Shown here piece after piece: positions 17,229-26,400 of a stretch of DNA of 64,000 bases (the first letter of the stretch is position 1; every line of letters begins with the position of its first letter). Source of the stretch: Clostridium bornimense (GTDB lineage Bacteria > Bacillota > Clostridia > Clostridiales > Clostridiaceae); contig NZ_JAHLOD010000004.1 of NCBI RefSeq assembly GCF_018917145.1, forward strand, positions 51,492 through 115,491. The letters are read 5' to 3'. The position numbers and the translations under genes were made by a program. The notes under the pieces are model-generated. The model was not told where the DNA came from. It ran no database searches and saw nothing but the letters and a program-made list of their open reading frames with translations.

Positions 17229-19817
17229 ATGAGCAAAAGTGAAAAAAATAACGATAAGTCAAAAAAGAACGTATCGACAAAACCTAACAAAAAATATGAT
17301 ACGAAATCAAATAAAAATACAACTGTTAAAAATACTAATTCAAAAAACTCAACTAATAAAAATACAATTAAAAATAGTAGTACAGGAAAATCAACTTCCA
17401 AATCTACTGTTAAAAAAAGTAGTGCTAAGAAGTCAAATACATTTCTTACATTTTTAAAAATTGCTCTTATATCAATATTTATTATTGGTTCAATTAGTGC
17501 AATAACATTTTCATTGTATGCTAGTTCAATAATAAGTTCTGCCGCTCCTCTTAATGTTGATGATATTGTAACTATCGGAGAACCATCTACTTATTATTCT
17601 GATAACAATACTGAAATTGGTAGTGTAGCTACTGTAACCAAAACAAAATTGGTAGCTTATGATGATATGCCTCAATATCTTAAAGATGCTATTGTTTCAA
17701 TTGAAGACGAACGTTTCTATAAACATAGTGGTATTGATATAAAAAGATTAGCAGGAGCTGCCATAAATAATTTAAAATCAAAGTTAACAGGTAGTGGTGG
17801 TAGACAAGGTGGATCTACCCTTACTCAACAACTTATAAAAAATAAGTTATTTATGGATGATGCATTAAATAATAGAAATGAGATTACAAGAAAAGTTCTA
17901 GAAATATATTATTCTATTAAATTAGAAGATGTATTAAATAAAGATTCAATTCTTGAAGCTTATTTAAATACAGTAAACTTCGGAGGTCAAAATGTAGGTG
18001 TCGGTATTGCTGCTGAAAGTTACTTTACAAAGGAAGTAAAAGACCTTTCATTATTAGAATGTGCTTTTCTAGCTGGTATGCCACAGAGTCCTGGTTCAAA
18101 TTATCCATTTAATGAAGGCTTTGAAGATATGGCTATCAATGATAGACCTTATATAAAAAGAACAAAATTAGTTCTTATGAAAATGAAAGAGCTTAACAAG
18201 ATAAACGATGAAGAATATAATACTGCTATGAATCAATTAACTACTGAAGGTATACCTTTTAACCAAAGTGCTAGTACAAGTAATAATAGACAACATTACG
18301 AATTTTTCATCCGTCCTGTTGAAGAACAAGTAAGAAAAGATTTGAAAAAGAAATATAACTATGATGATGATTATATTGATAATCTTTTAGCTACTGGTTC
18401 TTTAGAAATATACACAACTATGAATAAAGACTTACAAGATGCTGCACAAGATATCGTTGATAATCCTAATAGTTATTATCCACTTAGAGGTATAAACTTT
18501 TATGTAGATAATAATGGTATATCTCAACCTCAAATTGGTGGTAGTGTTATAGATTATACTACTGGAGAAGTAAAAGTTATTATTGGTGGAAGAAATATTG
18601 AAGACATGCCCCCTTTAAGTATTAATAGAGCTATGACAAATATGCAAACTGGTTCTTCAGCAAAACCATTAACAGGTTATGCACCTGCTATAGAAGAAGG
18701 CATTATAAATGCTGGTTCAACACTTAAAGATACTGCTCTTACTGATAGTGAATTAAAATCTACTGGATATACAGAAACTCCTGTTAACTGGTATACAAAA
18801 CAACGTGGAAATTATGGTCAATTAACAGTTAGGCAAGCAATTAGAACTTCTTCAAACTTAACTGTTATAAGAGCAGTAGATAAATTAGGTATTGAAAAAT
18901 CCTTCGAATATGGTCAAAAATTAGGTCTTGATTTAAATGAAAGCGATAAAGCAGTAGCTGCATTAGCTTTAGGTGAACAAACATATGGTACTACTCCATT
19001 AAAAATGGCTGCTGCATTTGGTACCTTTGGAAATCAAGGTATGTATACAGAACCAAGATTATATACAAAAGTAGTTGATAGAAACGGAGCAACTATACTA
19101 GAATCTTCAACTAACTCACACAAAGTATTTTCACCTGAAACTGCTTTTATAACTTATGACTTACTAAAAGCTCCACTAACTTCTGGAGGTAAAGTTACTC
19201 CTACTGGTACAGCGGCAAACTTTAGAAGTGATTTAAATCTTGCTGGTAAAACTGGTACTTCTGAACAATCTAGAGTACTTACTTTTGCAGGATTAAGCCC
19301 TTACTATAGTGGATCATTATTCTTATATTATGACGATCAAAGTGGAAATAACTTTAATTCTGCTAGTTCAAGTTCAATCTCCAATGCTTGGGGGCTTATT
19401 ATGAAAAAAGTTCACGAAAATTTACCTGGAAAGTCAATAGCTCAACCTTCAGATATTGTATCAGCATATATTTGTGAAGAAAGTGGCTTATTAGCAGGTA
19501 AAAATTGCAGTTATGGTTATACAGAATATTTTGTAAAAGGAACACAACCAACAAAATACTGTTCTTCACATAAAACAAAATATTATGAAACAGACAAAGA
19601 TAAAGACAAAGATAAAGATACTGATAAAAACAAAGATACTGATACTAATAAAGACACTACTGATACAAATACTGATACAAATACTGATACTAGTAAAGAT
19701 ACTACTAACACTAACACTAATACTACTAATACTGATGATAAAAATAATATATCTAATAATGAGAAAAATGATACAACATCTAACGCACCTAACTCTAGTC
19801 AAATACCTGCAAATTAA
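17229..19817 (+). CDS. Class A penicillin-binding protein (PBP1A type)
   Basis: This is a bifunctional peptidoglycan synthase. A Lys/Ser/Thr/Asn-rich cytoplasmic tail of about 70 residues precedes one membrane helix (about 75-100). The GT51 glycosyltransferase domain has SIEDERFYKHSGID and GGSTLTQQLIKN. The transpeptidase has GSSAKPL (SxxK), SSN and LAGKTGTSE (KTG). After about residue 780 comes a long Asp/Lys/Thr/Asn repeat tail. At 862 residues it is within the clostridial range. It is one of the few plus-strand genes, with GAGGAGG before the ATG, and ends in a terminator shared with the convergent spoVA operon. Confidence 0.95.
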   Translation: MSKSEKNNDKSKKNVSTKPNKKYDTKSNKNTTVKNTNSKNSTNKNTIKNSSTGKSTSKSTVKKSSAKKSNTFLTFLKIALISIFIIGSISAITFSLYASSIISSAAPLNVDDIVTIGEPSTYYSDNNTEIGSVATVTKTKLVAYDDMPQYLKDAIVSIEDERFYKHSGIDIKRLAGAAINNLKSKLTGSGGRQGGSTLTQQLIKNKLFMDDALNNRNEITRKVLEIYYSIKLEDVLNKDSILEAYLNTVNFGGQNVGVGIAAESYFTKEVKDLSLLECAFLAGMPQSPGSNYPFNEGFEDMAINDRPYIKRTKLVLMKMKELNKINDEEYNTAMNQLTTEGIPFNQSASTSNNRQHYEFFIRPVEEQVRKDLKKKYNYDDDYIDNLLATGSLEIYTTMNKDLQDAAQDIVDNPNSYYPLRGINFYVDNNGISQPQIGGSVIDYTTGEVKVIIGGRNIEDMPPLSINRAMTNMQTGSSAKPLTGYAPAIEEGIINAGSTLKDTALTDSELKSTGYTETPVNWYTKQRGNYGQLTVRQAIRTSSNLTVIRAVDKLGIEKSFEYGQKLGLDLNESDKAVAALALGEQTYGTTPLKMAAAFGTFGNQGMYTEPRLYTKVVDRNGATILESSTNSHKVFSPETAFITYDLLKAPLTSGGKVTPTGTAANFRSDLNLAGKTGTSEQSRVLTFAGLSPYYSGSLFLYYDDQSGNNFNSASSSSISNAWGLIMKKVHENLPGKSIAQPSDIVSAYICEESGLLAGKNCSYGYTEYFVKGTQPTKYCSSHKTKYYETDKDKDKDKDTDKNKDTDTNKDTTDTNTDTNTDTSKDTTNTNTNTTNTDDKNNISNNEKNDTTSNAPNSSQIPAN

Positions 19818-19820
19818 CTA

Positions 19821-19865
19821 AAAAAGTGTTGTAGAATAGTTAAACTATTCTACAACACTTTTTTA
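19821..19865. terminator. Bidirectional terminator between PBP and spoVA operon
   Basis: A perfect inverted repeat of about 20 bp (AAAAAGTGTTGTAGAATAGT and its complement) has A/T runs on both sides. It serves both convergent transcripts; the spoVAEa stop codon lies within it. Confidence 0.92.
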
Positions 19866-20410
19866 TGTTTATCTAATATATACCTTACTGCTTTCATAAG
19901 TACCGGTGATCCTAATGAAATATCGTCTTTTCCGTGCATCTTTCCTACATCTCCAATGCCAACTATTATTGGTCTAACTTTAAATTGTTCTATAACATTT
20001 ATGGTATCACCATAAAAATTTTTATCTTTCTGCTCATTACCATATTTATCAACAGCTTTATCACTAATTTTTAAGTTTTTTGTTACAGATACATCTACTT
20101 TTATTGGTGATCCACTAAAAGTATTTGATGCAACAGCAACTATTCCAATCACTTCAATGTCATCATTAATTAATAAATGAATAAGATTTTCCTCTCCTCT
20201 TCCATAACCTCTAGAACCTTTATCATCTACCATAACAAGAACCGGTTCTAGTGGTGCTTCATTTATATAACTTATCAATGTATCACTATCTATATGAGAA
20301 GGGTTTCCTGCTGATAGAGAAATACATCTACCACCAATTTCTCTAGCACAAAACTCCACAGAACGTCTTGCTACATTGTCACCATCAGTTATAATTATTA
20401 CTTTCTTCAT
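19850..20410 (-). CDS. Stage V sporulation protein AE, soluble subunit (SpoVAEa)
   Basis: This is the last gene of the spoVA operon, whose products form or assist the dipicolinate channel of the spore inner membrane. The 186-residue protein has no membrane helix and begins VIIITDGDNVARRSVEF, with DDKGSRGYGRGEENLI and NTFSGSPIKVDVSVTK, features of the clostridial and Bacillus SpoVAEa group. It starts two bases after spoVAEb ends. The ribosome site is weak (AAAGAAAT), suggesting coupling. Confidence 0.85.
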   Translation of the reverse strand: MKKVIIITDGDNVARRSVEFCAREIGGRCISLSAGNPSHIDSDTLISYINEAPLEPVLVMVDDKGSRGYGRGEENLIHLLINDDIEVIGIVAVASNTFSGSPIKVDVSVTKNLKISDKAVDKYGNEQKDKNFYGDTINVIEQFKVRPIIVGIGDVGKMHGKDDISLGSPVLMKAVRYILDKHKKVL

Positions 20411-20412
20411 AA

Positions 20413-20769
20413 TTATTTCTTTGTTTTTGCATTAAAAATTAGTGACATAAGATATCCAAATACTATAGCTGCAGTTATTCCTCCTGCGGTGCTAGTTATT
20501 CCTCCTGTAAAAGCTCCAATTAATCCATTTTCATTTACTGCTTTTATAGCACCTTTCGCCAAAGAATATCCAAACCCAGGTAAAGGAATTGTAGCTCCTG
20601 CTCCACCAATATCAATAATATAATCATATATATTTAATGCACCTAAAAATACACCTGCTGTAACAAAAGCAACAAGAATTACCCCAGGCGTCAAATTTGC
20701 CACATCCATTAATATCTGACCTATTACACATATAAGCCCACCAATTATAAATGCCCATAAATAATCCAT
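20413..20769 (-). CDS. spoVAE: Stage V sporulation protein AE, membrane subunit (SpoVAEb)
   Basis: This is a 118-residue integral membrane protein homologous to SpoVAC, with about three or four helices and the glycine-rich GGAGATIPLPGFGYSLAKGA loop. It is part of the SpoVA dipicolinate transport system. The gene follows spoVAD by seven bases. Confidence 0.93.
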   Translation of the reverse strand: MDYLWAFIIGGLICVIGQILMDVANLTPGVILVAFVTAGVFLGALNIYDYIIDIGGAGATIPLPGFGYSLAKGAIKAVNENGLIGAFTGGITSTAGGITAAIVFGYLMSLIFNAKTKK

Positions 20770-20776
20770 ATATCTA

Positions 20777-21790
20777 TCACTCCATTTCTAAAGCAACTGC
20801 ATGAGCAATTCCAGGTATTGATTCACCTTGTAAACTAGATGTAGTACTCATAAGTGCACCTGTTGACATAATTAATACTTTTTTAAACTTCTTTTTAAGC
20901 ATTTCTTTATATATATATCCACAATCAACTACAGCTGAACATCCACATCCGCTACCACCAGCACAAACAGTATTATCCTTAATAAAAATTTGATCTCCAC
21001 AATCAATATAATTTTTAGAAATATCATATCCATATTCCTTCATAAGCTTTACCATTAAGTCTCCACCTACGGATCCTAAATCTCCAGTAGCAATTAAATC
21101 ATAATCACTAGGATTTTTTCCTGTATCTTCAAAATGAGCTTTTAACGTATCTACTGCCGCCGGTACCATTGCCGCTCCCATATTATTAACATCTGTTATA
21201 TCATAGTCTTTTACTTTTCCTGTCGTAACAAAGGTAACCACTGGTTTTCCTTTAGTTTTCTTATTACTAACTAACATAGCTCCTGATCCTGTTACTGTCC
21301 ATTGTGAAGTAACCTTTCTTTGAGCTCCATATTCTAGCGGAAATCTAAATTGCCTTTCAGATGAAGAAAAATGTGATGATGTAGTTGCAATAGCATTAAC
21401 AGCAAATCCTGCCTCCACCATTAAACTTGCTAACGATAAAGATTCTGTCATAGTAGAACATGCACCATATAAACCAAAAAAGGGAATATCTATATCTCTT
21501 ATAGCAAAATGTGATGCTGTAAGTTGATTTAACAAGTCCCCACCAAAAATATAATTTATATCTTTATCTTCTATTTGAGCTTTACTTATTGTTTCTACAA
21601 TAGCTCTATTCATCATAGAAGATTCAGCCTTTTCAAAACTATCTTGCCCATTAGTATCATCAGTTAGAATTATGTCAAAATAATCTGCTAATGGTCCATT
21701 ACCTTCCTTAGGTCCTACAACAGATGTTGTAACTTCTATAGAAGGTTTCAACTCCATTTGTATAGTTTGATTTCCTATTCTCTTTCCCAT
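20777..21790 (-). CDS. spoVAD: Stage V sporulation protein AD
   Basis: SpoVAD binds dipicolinic acid and is exposed on the spore inner membrane. The 337-residue protein has the thiolase-like fold signatures GLYGACSTMTESLSLAS and AGGSGCGCSAVV, and starts MGKRIGNQTIQM. It begins three bases after spoVAC with GGAGG overlapping the spoVAC end, so the two are coupled. Confidence 0.96.
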   Translation of the reverse strand: MGKRIGNQTIQMELKPSIEVTTSVVGPKEGNGPLADYFDIILTDDTNGQDSFEKAESSMMNRAIVETISKAQIEDKDINYIFGGDLLNQLTASHFAIRDIDIPFFGLYGACSTMTESLSLASLMVEAGFAVNAIATTSSHFSSSERQFRFPLEYGAQRKVTSQWTVTGSGAMLVSNKKTKGKPVVTFVTTGKVKDYDITDVNNMGAAMVPAAVDTLKAHFEDTGKNPSDYDLIATGDLGSVGGDLMVKLMKEYGYDISKNYIDCGDQIFIKDNTVCAGGSGCGCSAVVDCGYIYKEMLKKKFKKVLIMSTGALMSTTSSLQGESIPGIAHAVALEME

Positions 21791-21793
21791 CTT

Positions 21794-22246
21794 TTATCCT
21801 CCAATGAAATAATAAATTATTCCTACTATTACTGATGCACTTATTCCATAAACTAGAACAGGACCAGCAATTGTAAACATCTTCGATGCTACACCAAATA
21901 CATATCCTTCCTTCTTGAATTCTATAGCTGGAGACACTATAGCATTGGCAAACCCTGTTATTGGAACTACAGTCCCTGCACCTCCAAAAGTTGCAAACTT
22001 ATCATAAATTCCTATTCCAGTAAGAAGAGCCCCCAAAAATACCATAACCATTGGTGTGATACTAGCTATATCCTCAGTAGAGAACTTTAGATACTCCAAA
22101 AAATTCATAATCCCTTGAGCAATAACACAAATAATTCCTCCAACTATAAAAGCAAATATACAGTTTTTAATTAAATGTGGTTTAGGCTTATCAGTTTCGC
22201 TTAGATCCTTAAAAACCTGCTTTATTTGCTCCTCTTTAGCCTTCAT
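21794..22246 (-). CDS. spoVAC: Stage V sporulation protein AC
   Basis: This is a membrane protein of 150 residues. SpoVAC of Bacillus behaves as a mechanosensitive channel in dipicolinate release. A cytoplasmic charged N-terminus of about 25 residues is followed by four helices and the GGAGTVVPITGFANAIVSPA loop. It is the first spoVA gene, separated by 159 bases from sigF, so a forespore promoter there is likely, although none could be assigned with certainty. GGAGGTGA precedes the ATG. Confidence 0.95.
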   Translation of the reverse strand: MKAKEEQIKQVFKDLSETDKPKPHLIKNCIFAFIVGGIICVIAQGIMNFLEYLKFSTEDIASITPMVMVFLGALLTGIGIYDKFATFGGAGTVVPITGFANAIVSPAIEFKKEGYVFGVASKMFTIAGPVLVYGISASVIVGIIYYFIGG

Positions 22247-22405
22247 AAAATCACCTCCTGTTTTAGTATTTTCAAAAGAATATTTTTAATACACGATTTT
22301 TCTCTCATAAATATAATAAAAAGAACCATTGTCGATAAATTTTCACTTATCATACAACAGTTCCTTCATAATTATAAATATAAATTTATGATTTTCTATT
22401 TCACA

Positions 22406-23152
22406 TCATTTCTTTTTCTTCTTTTTTTCTTTATACGCTTCTTCGTTAAAATTATCTCTCATAACTTTAAGAACCTTCTTCTCTATTCTTGATACTTGAA
22501 CTTGGCTTATTCCAAGTAATTTCGCTACTTCACTTTGTGTTCTATCTTTAAAATATCTTAATACTATTATCTGTCTTGATTTATCATCAAGATTTCTAAG
22601 TGCCTCTTTTAATGCTATCTTATCAGTTAGTTCTTCATATTCTGAACCACTTTCACTTAATTTATCTATTAGTAACACAGGAGAACCATCATCATGATGA
22701 ATTATATCATATAAATAATTGATACTGTTCATAGATTCTGTTGCCATAATAACTTCATCCACTTCTATATCGCATCTTTCTGCAATTTCTTCAATGGTGG
22801 GGTCTCTTTTTAATTCATTTACTAACTCTTCTCTACAAAAGTGAACCTTCTTTCCTATTGTCTTCAAATTTCTACTTACTTTAATCATTCCATCATCTCT
22901 TAAGAATCTTTTAATTTCTCCCATAATCATAGGGACAGCATAAGTAGAAAACTTTACATTGAAGTCTGGATTGAAATTTTGTACAGCTTTCACTAATCCT
23001 AACGAACCTATCTGAAAAATATCATCATATTCATATCCTCTATTAAGGAACTTCTTAGAGATAGCATTAACTAATGGCAAGTTTTTTTCTATTATCATAT
23101 TTAAAGCCTCACTATCTCCTTCTTGAACCTTTCTTATAAGTTCTACATTCAT
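22406..23152 (-). CDS. sigF: RNA polymerase sporulation sigma factor SigF
   Basis: Sigma-F is the first forespore-specific sigma factor. Region 2 has LVKAVQNFNPDFNVKFSTYA and region 4 has SEVAKLLGISQVQVSRIEKK; the C-terminal tail is Lys-rich. The ATG given (23152) has no ribosome site. The frame stays open upstream for 17 more codons to an ATT at 23203, which has GGAGG four bases before it. The added peptide resembles the usual N-terminal extension of clostridial SigF. The true start is therefore probably AUU, giving about 265 residues. It lies in the standard spoIIAA-spoIIAB-sigF order. Confidence 0.96.
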   Translation of the reverse strand: MNVELIRKVQEGDSEALNMIIEKNLPLVNAISKKFLNRGYEYDDIFQIGSLGLVKAVQNFNPDFNVKFSTYAVPMIMGEIKRFLRDDGMIKVSRNLKTIGKKVHFCREELVNELKRDPTIEEIAERCDIEVDEVIMATESMNSINYLYDIIHHDDGSPVLLIDKLSESGSEYEELTDKIALKEALRNLDDKSRQIIVLRYFKDRTQSEVAKLLGISQVQVSRIEKKVLKVMRDNFNEEAYKEKKKKKK

Positions 23153-23232
23153 CTCATATTTATTATCTTTTAACTCCTTAGAGGTTGCTCCCTTTTCCGT
23201 AATACTCCCTCCCTTCCCTAGCTTAATAAAAA

Positions 23233-23649
23233 CTATATAGTTTTCCTAAGTGTTATTACTGTTCCTTGTCCTTCTCTAGATGAAACATCCATTTCATCCA
23301 TAAAAGTTTCCATAAGAGTAAATCCCATTCCTGACCTTTCAAGATCTGGTCTAGATGTATATAAAGGCTCCTTAGCTTCCTCAATATTTTTTATTCCAAC
23401 TCCATTATCAATTATCTTTATAGTTAATGTATTATCATCTAACTCACATTCAATATAAACTTCCTCATCATCTCTTCCTTCATATCCATGAATAATAGCA
23501 TTAGTTACTCCCTCTGATACCGCTGTTTTTATATCATTTATTACATCTAGAGTTGGATCTAATTGAGAAACAAATGCAGCCACTGCTACCCTAGCAAAAG
23601 CCTCATTCTCAGACTTACTAAGAAACTGAATTTTCATTGAATTTTTCAT
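23233..23649 (-). CDS. spoIIAB: Anti-sigma-F factor SpoIIAB
   Basis: SpoIIAB is a GHKL-fold kinase that holds sigma-F inactive and phosphorylates SpoIIAA. The 138 residues have [16 protein letters not shown] (N box), IIDNGVGI (G1) and [16 protein letters not shown] (G2). Translation is from the ATG at 23649 after GGGGGG. It is the middle gene of spoIIA. Confidence 0.97.
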   Translation of the reverse strand: MKNSMKIQFLSKSENEAFARVAVAAFVSQLDPTLDVINDIKTAVSEGVTNAIIHGYEGRDDEEVYIECELDDNTLTIKIIDNGVGIKNIEEAKEPLYTSRPDLERSGMGFTLMETFMDEMDVSSREGQGTVITLRKTI

Positions 23650-23660
23650 TTTTTACCCCC

Positions 23661-23996
23661 CTAAACTATTTTCTCTAAAGCATCTTCATCACTTGAATAA
23701 TAAGGTATTATCTTAAACAATCCAGATATATCAAAAATTCTTTTAATTTTATCACTTAGACAAGTTATACAAGTAATACCACCTTTTCTTTGAACCTTTT
23801 TATATCTTCCTATAATAACACCTATTCCTGAACTATCCATAAAAGATACCTTACTAAAATTGAAAATAAGATTTTTGAATCCCTTATCCATAGTTAAATC
23901 TATTTCTTCTCTTATTTTCTCTGCACTATGATGATCTAATTCACCACTTAAATTTACAATAAGTGTATGACCATTTCTTTTGAATTCTACATTCAT
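23661..23996 (-). CDS. spoIIAA: Anti-sigma-F factor antagonist SpoIIAA
   Basis: SpoIIAA is a STAS-domain protein which, when dephosphorylated by SpoIIE, frees sigma-F from SpoIIAB. It has 111 residues from ATG 23996, preceded by AGGGGTGG; an in-frame ATG at 24032 lacks a site. The core segment FMDSSGIGVIIGRYK holds the phosphorylated Ser. It is the first gene of the operon. The leader region carries AATTCACAATTC short repeats. Confidence 0.96.
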   Translation of the reverse strand: MNVEFKRNGHTLIVNLSGELDHHSAEKIREEIDLTMDKGFKNLIFNFSKVSFMDSSGIGVIIGRYKKVQRKGGITCITCLSDKIKRIFDISGLFKIIPYYSSDEDALEKIV

Positions 23997-24032
23997 CTTC
24001 CCACCCCTAATAATATAATTCACAATTCTCAA

Positions 24033-24573
24033 TTCACAATTCTCAATTCACAATTTACTTGAAATTTTTTTAAATTTCTTTAATTTTATAACTTAGTATT
24101 CTAATTTTTATCTCTTATATATCCATAATTAAGTATTATGTATTCTAGATATAAAAATATATACTTTGCTTATGAATTAACAATTACGAATTAGTATATT
24201 CTTTATTATAATACAATTTCCTTTTATTTCCAAATAGAATTTTTATTTATATATATTATTACCCATTTTTTTATAAAATATACATAGTCATTGTACAGCA
24301 TTCATGTATTAGAATTTTATAAAAAAATAAAAAGGTATAGATAAAATCACCAAACCTACTCCTAACGCCAACCAATCATTTCTTGAATAAGATAATGCAA
24401 AACTTATTATACCTAAAAATATTTTCATAAACTTTGTGAAATTTCTTTTAATATTAAGCTATATTTTATTTACTCACCATTCTTATTTATATTAATTATA
24501 TTTTAATTTGAAAAATGCAAGAAATATCAATATAATATTAATTATGTCATATTTATACATTGGAAGGATATAT
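24033..24573. other. AT-rich gap upstream of spoIIAA
   Basis: These 541 bases lie between divergent spoIIAA and a broken glycosyltransferase. They contain repeated CAATTCTCAATTCA units near 24020-24055, also present in gaps at 75-130 and 44345-44400, and a possible 39-codon frame on the minus strand. The sporulation promoter of spoIIA should lie here but no sigma-H site could be assigned reliably. Confidence 0.5.
24309..24428 (-). CDS. Possible small hydrophobic peptide, 39 residues
   Basis: The frame reads MKIFLGIISFALSYSRNDW, then a second hydrophobic segment LALGVGLVILSIPFYFF, with a final Lys. Two membrane-like segments flank a short polar turn. No convincing ribosome site precedes it, and low-complexity AT-rich DNA can give such frames by chance. 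It is offered as a low-confidence candidate. Confidence 0.25.
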   Translation of the reverse strand: MKIFLGIISFALSYSRNDWLALGVGLVILSIPFYFFIKF

Positions 24574-25575
24574 GTGTCAAAAATTAGTGTTATAGTACCA
24601 GTCTTTAATGTAGAAAACTACATAGCTAAATGTCTTGATTCACTAATTAATCAAACTTTAGATAATATTGAAATTATAGTAGTAAATGATGGTTCAACAG
24701 ATAATAGCCAAAAAATAATAAGTTAATATATAACTAACAATAGACACAATAAAAAAATAATACCTTTAATAAAAGAACATGGTGGCATGAGTGACGCTCG
24801 AAATTATGGTTTATCCTATGCCACTGGTGAATATATTTCATTTATAGATGGTGATGATTATGTTGAAAACAATATGCTTGATGTAATGTATAATAAAGCT
24901 AAAGAAGCTGATTATGATGTAGTTTACTGTAATGTTGACATAGTATATCCAAATAAAAATTTATCTATTCAAGCTGAATTAGAAAAGGATCTTAATAGTC
25001 TAACTTTAGATGATAAAAATAAACTTATATTATATTGCTATCCTGTTGTTTGGAACAAAATATATAAAAAATCTTTATTATTAAAAAAGAAATATGAAGA
25101 TGATGGATTATTTAAAAAAGGAGTTTGGTTTGAAGATGTACGAATGATTTATAAGTTAATTCCTGATATTACAAGTGCTGCTATAGTTCCTGATGAATTT
25201 TATCATTATATTCAAAGACCAAACTCCATAACTCATACCTATACTTGTAAACTCTATGATATTTTAATCAATTTAGAAAATATAATTGAATATTATAAAG
25301 TTGAAGAAATCTATAATGATTACAAAGATGTGTTAGAATATATTTACATGAAATATTTATATGCTACCTTCATAAAAAGATTAGCCAAATACAAGGATAA
25401 AGATTTATTTATGAAAGGTTTTACCCAATGTACAAGAAAAGTAAAAGGAAATTATCCTAACTTTAGAAAAAATAAATATTTAAAAGGTATGCTTCCTAAG
25501 AATTTATACTTAAAATATTTTAATAGATTTTTTGCTAATCTAGTATTCCTAAGAGAAAAAAACTCTATGAATTAA
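24574..25575 (+). pseudogene. Family 2 glycosyltransferase interrupted by one nonsense codon
   Basis: This would be a 333-codon GT-A glycosyltransferase from GTG at 24574, after GGAAGGA. It opens ISVIVPVFNVENYIAKCLDS and VVNDGSTDNSQ. A TAA at 24724-24726 interrupts it after NSQKIIS. The same frame resumes at once with YITNN and then GGMSDARNYGL, YISFIDGDDY (intact DxD) and ends normally at 25575. A single GAA-to-TAA change would explain the break. The downstream part could be translated from an internal start but would lack the nucleotide-binding half. It is isolated on the plus strand. Confidence 0.85.
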
Positions 25576-25717
25576 TTAACATTAAATTATTCAAACTCCT
25601 AAACTTATCAAAGTCATATAAAAACTATAATAACTAAGTTCCATGAGAATTTTAAGTGGAAGTGTCGCATTAACAAATGAAAAGTTGTTAGCGATACCTC
25701 CTTTTATTATGAAGGAT

Positions 25718-25823
25718 ACTATCTCATTCTATACACAAAATTATTGCACTTAAAATCTCAGAAATTCCCCAAAGGGGATTTCATCCATCACTGTGCACTG
25801 TGAACTGACACCTGTGCACTGAT
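25718..25823. repeat. Dispersed repeat family 1, copy E (3' part)
   Basis: This matches the distal part of copies A, B2 and C: the ATTCTATACA segment, CTTAAAATCTCAG, the palindrome at 25761-25782 and GTGCACTG tails. It ends next to the luxS terminator. Nothing else is seen in 25576-25927 besides the terminator. Confidence 0.78.
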
Positions 25824-25835
25824 ATTCTATTTTAA

Positions 25836-25878
25836 TAAAAAACTGCCGCACTTTAATCTGACTTCTTTGTGCGACAGT
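25836..25878 (-). terminator. Terminator of luxS
   Basis: A 10-bp stem ACTGTCGCAC/GTGCGGCAGT (one mismatch) is followed by a T-run on the minus strand, 50 bases after luxS. Confidence 0.85.
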
Positions 25879-25927
25879 CCCGTTTTTTAAACGTACTAAA
25901 TAGCAATGTTATTCATTGCCACTACTA

Positions 25928-26383
25928 CTATTCCATCATAAACTTAGTTGAAAGACCACCATCTAAAACTTTTCTTGCAAGTTCTTTAGCTCCTTCTAAT
26001 GAATGCTCTTTGTAGCTACCACATTGAACTTCATTAGCTGCTGGTATATCTTCTGCTTCTAAAACCTTGTTTAATCCATATTTTAATGCTTCTAAAACTT
26101 CTTCTGGCTCTACTTCACCCCATACTGTTAAATAGAATCCTGTTCTGCATCCCATTGGAGATAAATCTATAATATTCTCCATCTTGTCTCTCATATTTTC
26201 AGCTAATAAGTGTTCCATAGTATGAACAGCTCTCATATCCATTAACTCTTTGTTTGGTTGTACAAATCTTAAATCAAATTTAGAAACTACATCACCTTTG
26301 CTTCCTTTAAGTACACAACATCTTCTAACAAACGGTGCTCTAACTTTTGTATGATCTAATGAAAAACTTTCTACTTTATACAT
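25928..26383 (-). CDS. luxS: S-ribosylhomocysteine lyase LuxS
   Basis: LuxS cleaves S-ribosylhomocysteine to homocysteine and DPD, the precursor of autoinducer 2. It has 151 residues with the metal motif HTMEHLLAE, then FDLRFVQPN and the catalytic Cys in SPMGCRTGFYL, plus a distal QCGSYKEHSL. The start is ATG 26383 because AAAGGAG sits nine bases before it; the ATG three codons earlier touches the site. It follows the methyltransferase gene with a 17-base gap and may be read from the same message. Confidence 0.97.
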   Translation of the reverse strand: MYKVESFSLDHTKVRAPFVRRCCVLKGSKGDVVSKFDLRFVQPNKELMDMRAVHTMEHLLAENMRDKMENIIDLSPMGCRTGFYLTVWGEVEPEEVLEALKYGLNKVLEAEDIPAANEVQCGSYKEHSLEGAKELARKVLDGGLSTKFMME

Positions 26384-26400
26384 ATATGTCATCTCCTTTA

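Noticed and set aside
19566..19821. Frames on both strands opposite the PBP C-terminal tail
   Set aside because: They arise from the simple Asp/Thr/Asn codon repeats of the tail and encode only Ile/Ser/Val or Ile/Leu/Lys runs.
22247..22405. Sigma-G-like promoter before spoVAC (TGTATT-N17-AATACTA)
   Set aside because: The -10 would lie only a few bases before GGAGGTGA, so the transcript would begin inside the ribosome site. The real forespore promoter remains unidentified.
24033..24200. Sigma-H promoter of spoIIA
   Set aside because: Several GAATT and AGGA-like strings occur but they belong to the AATTCACAATTC repeats and none has both boxes at good spacing.
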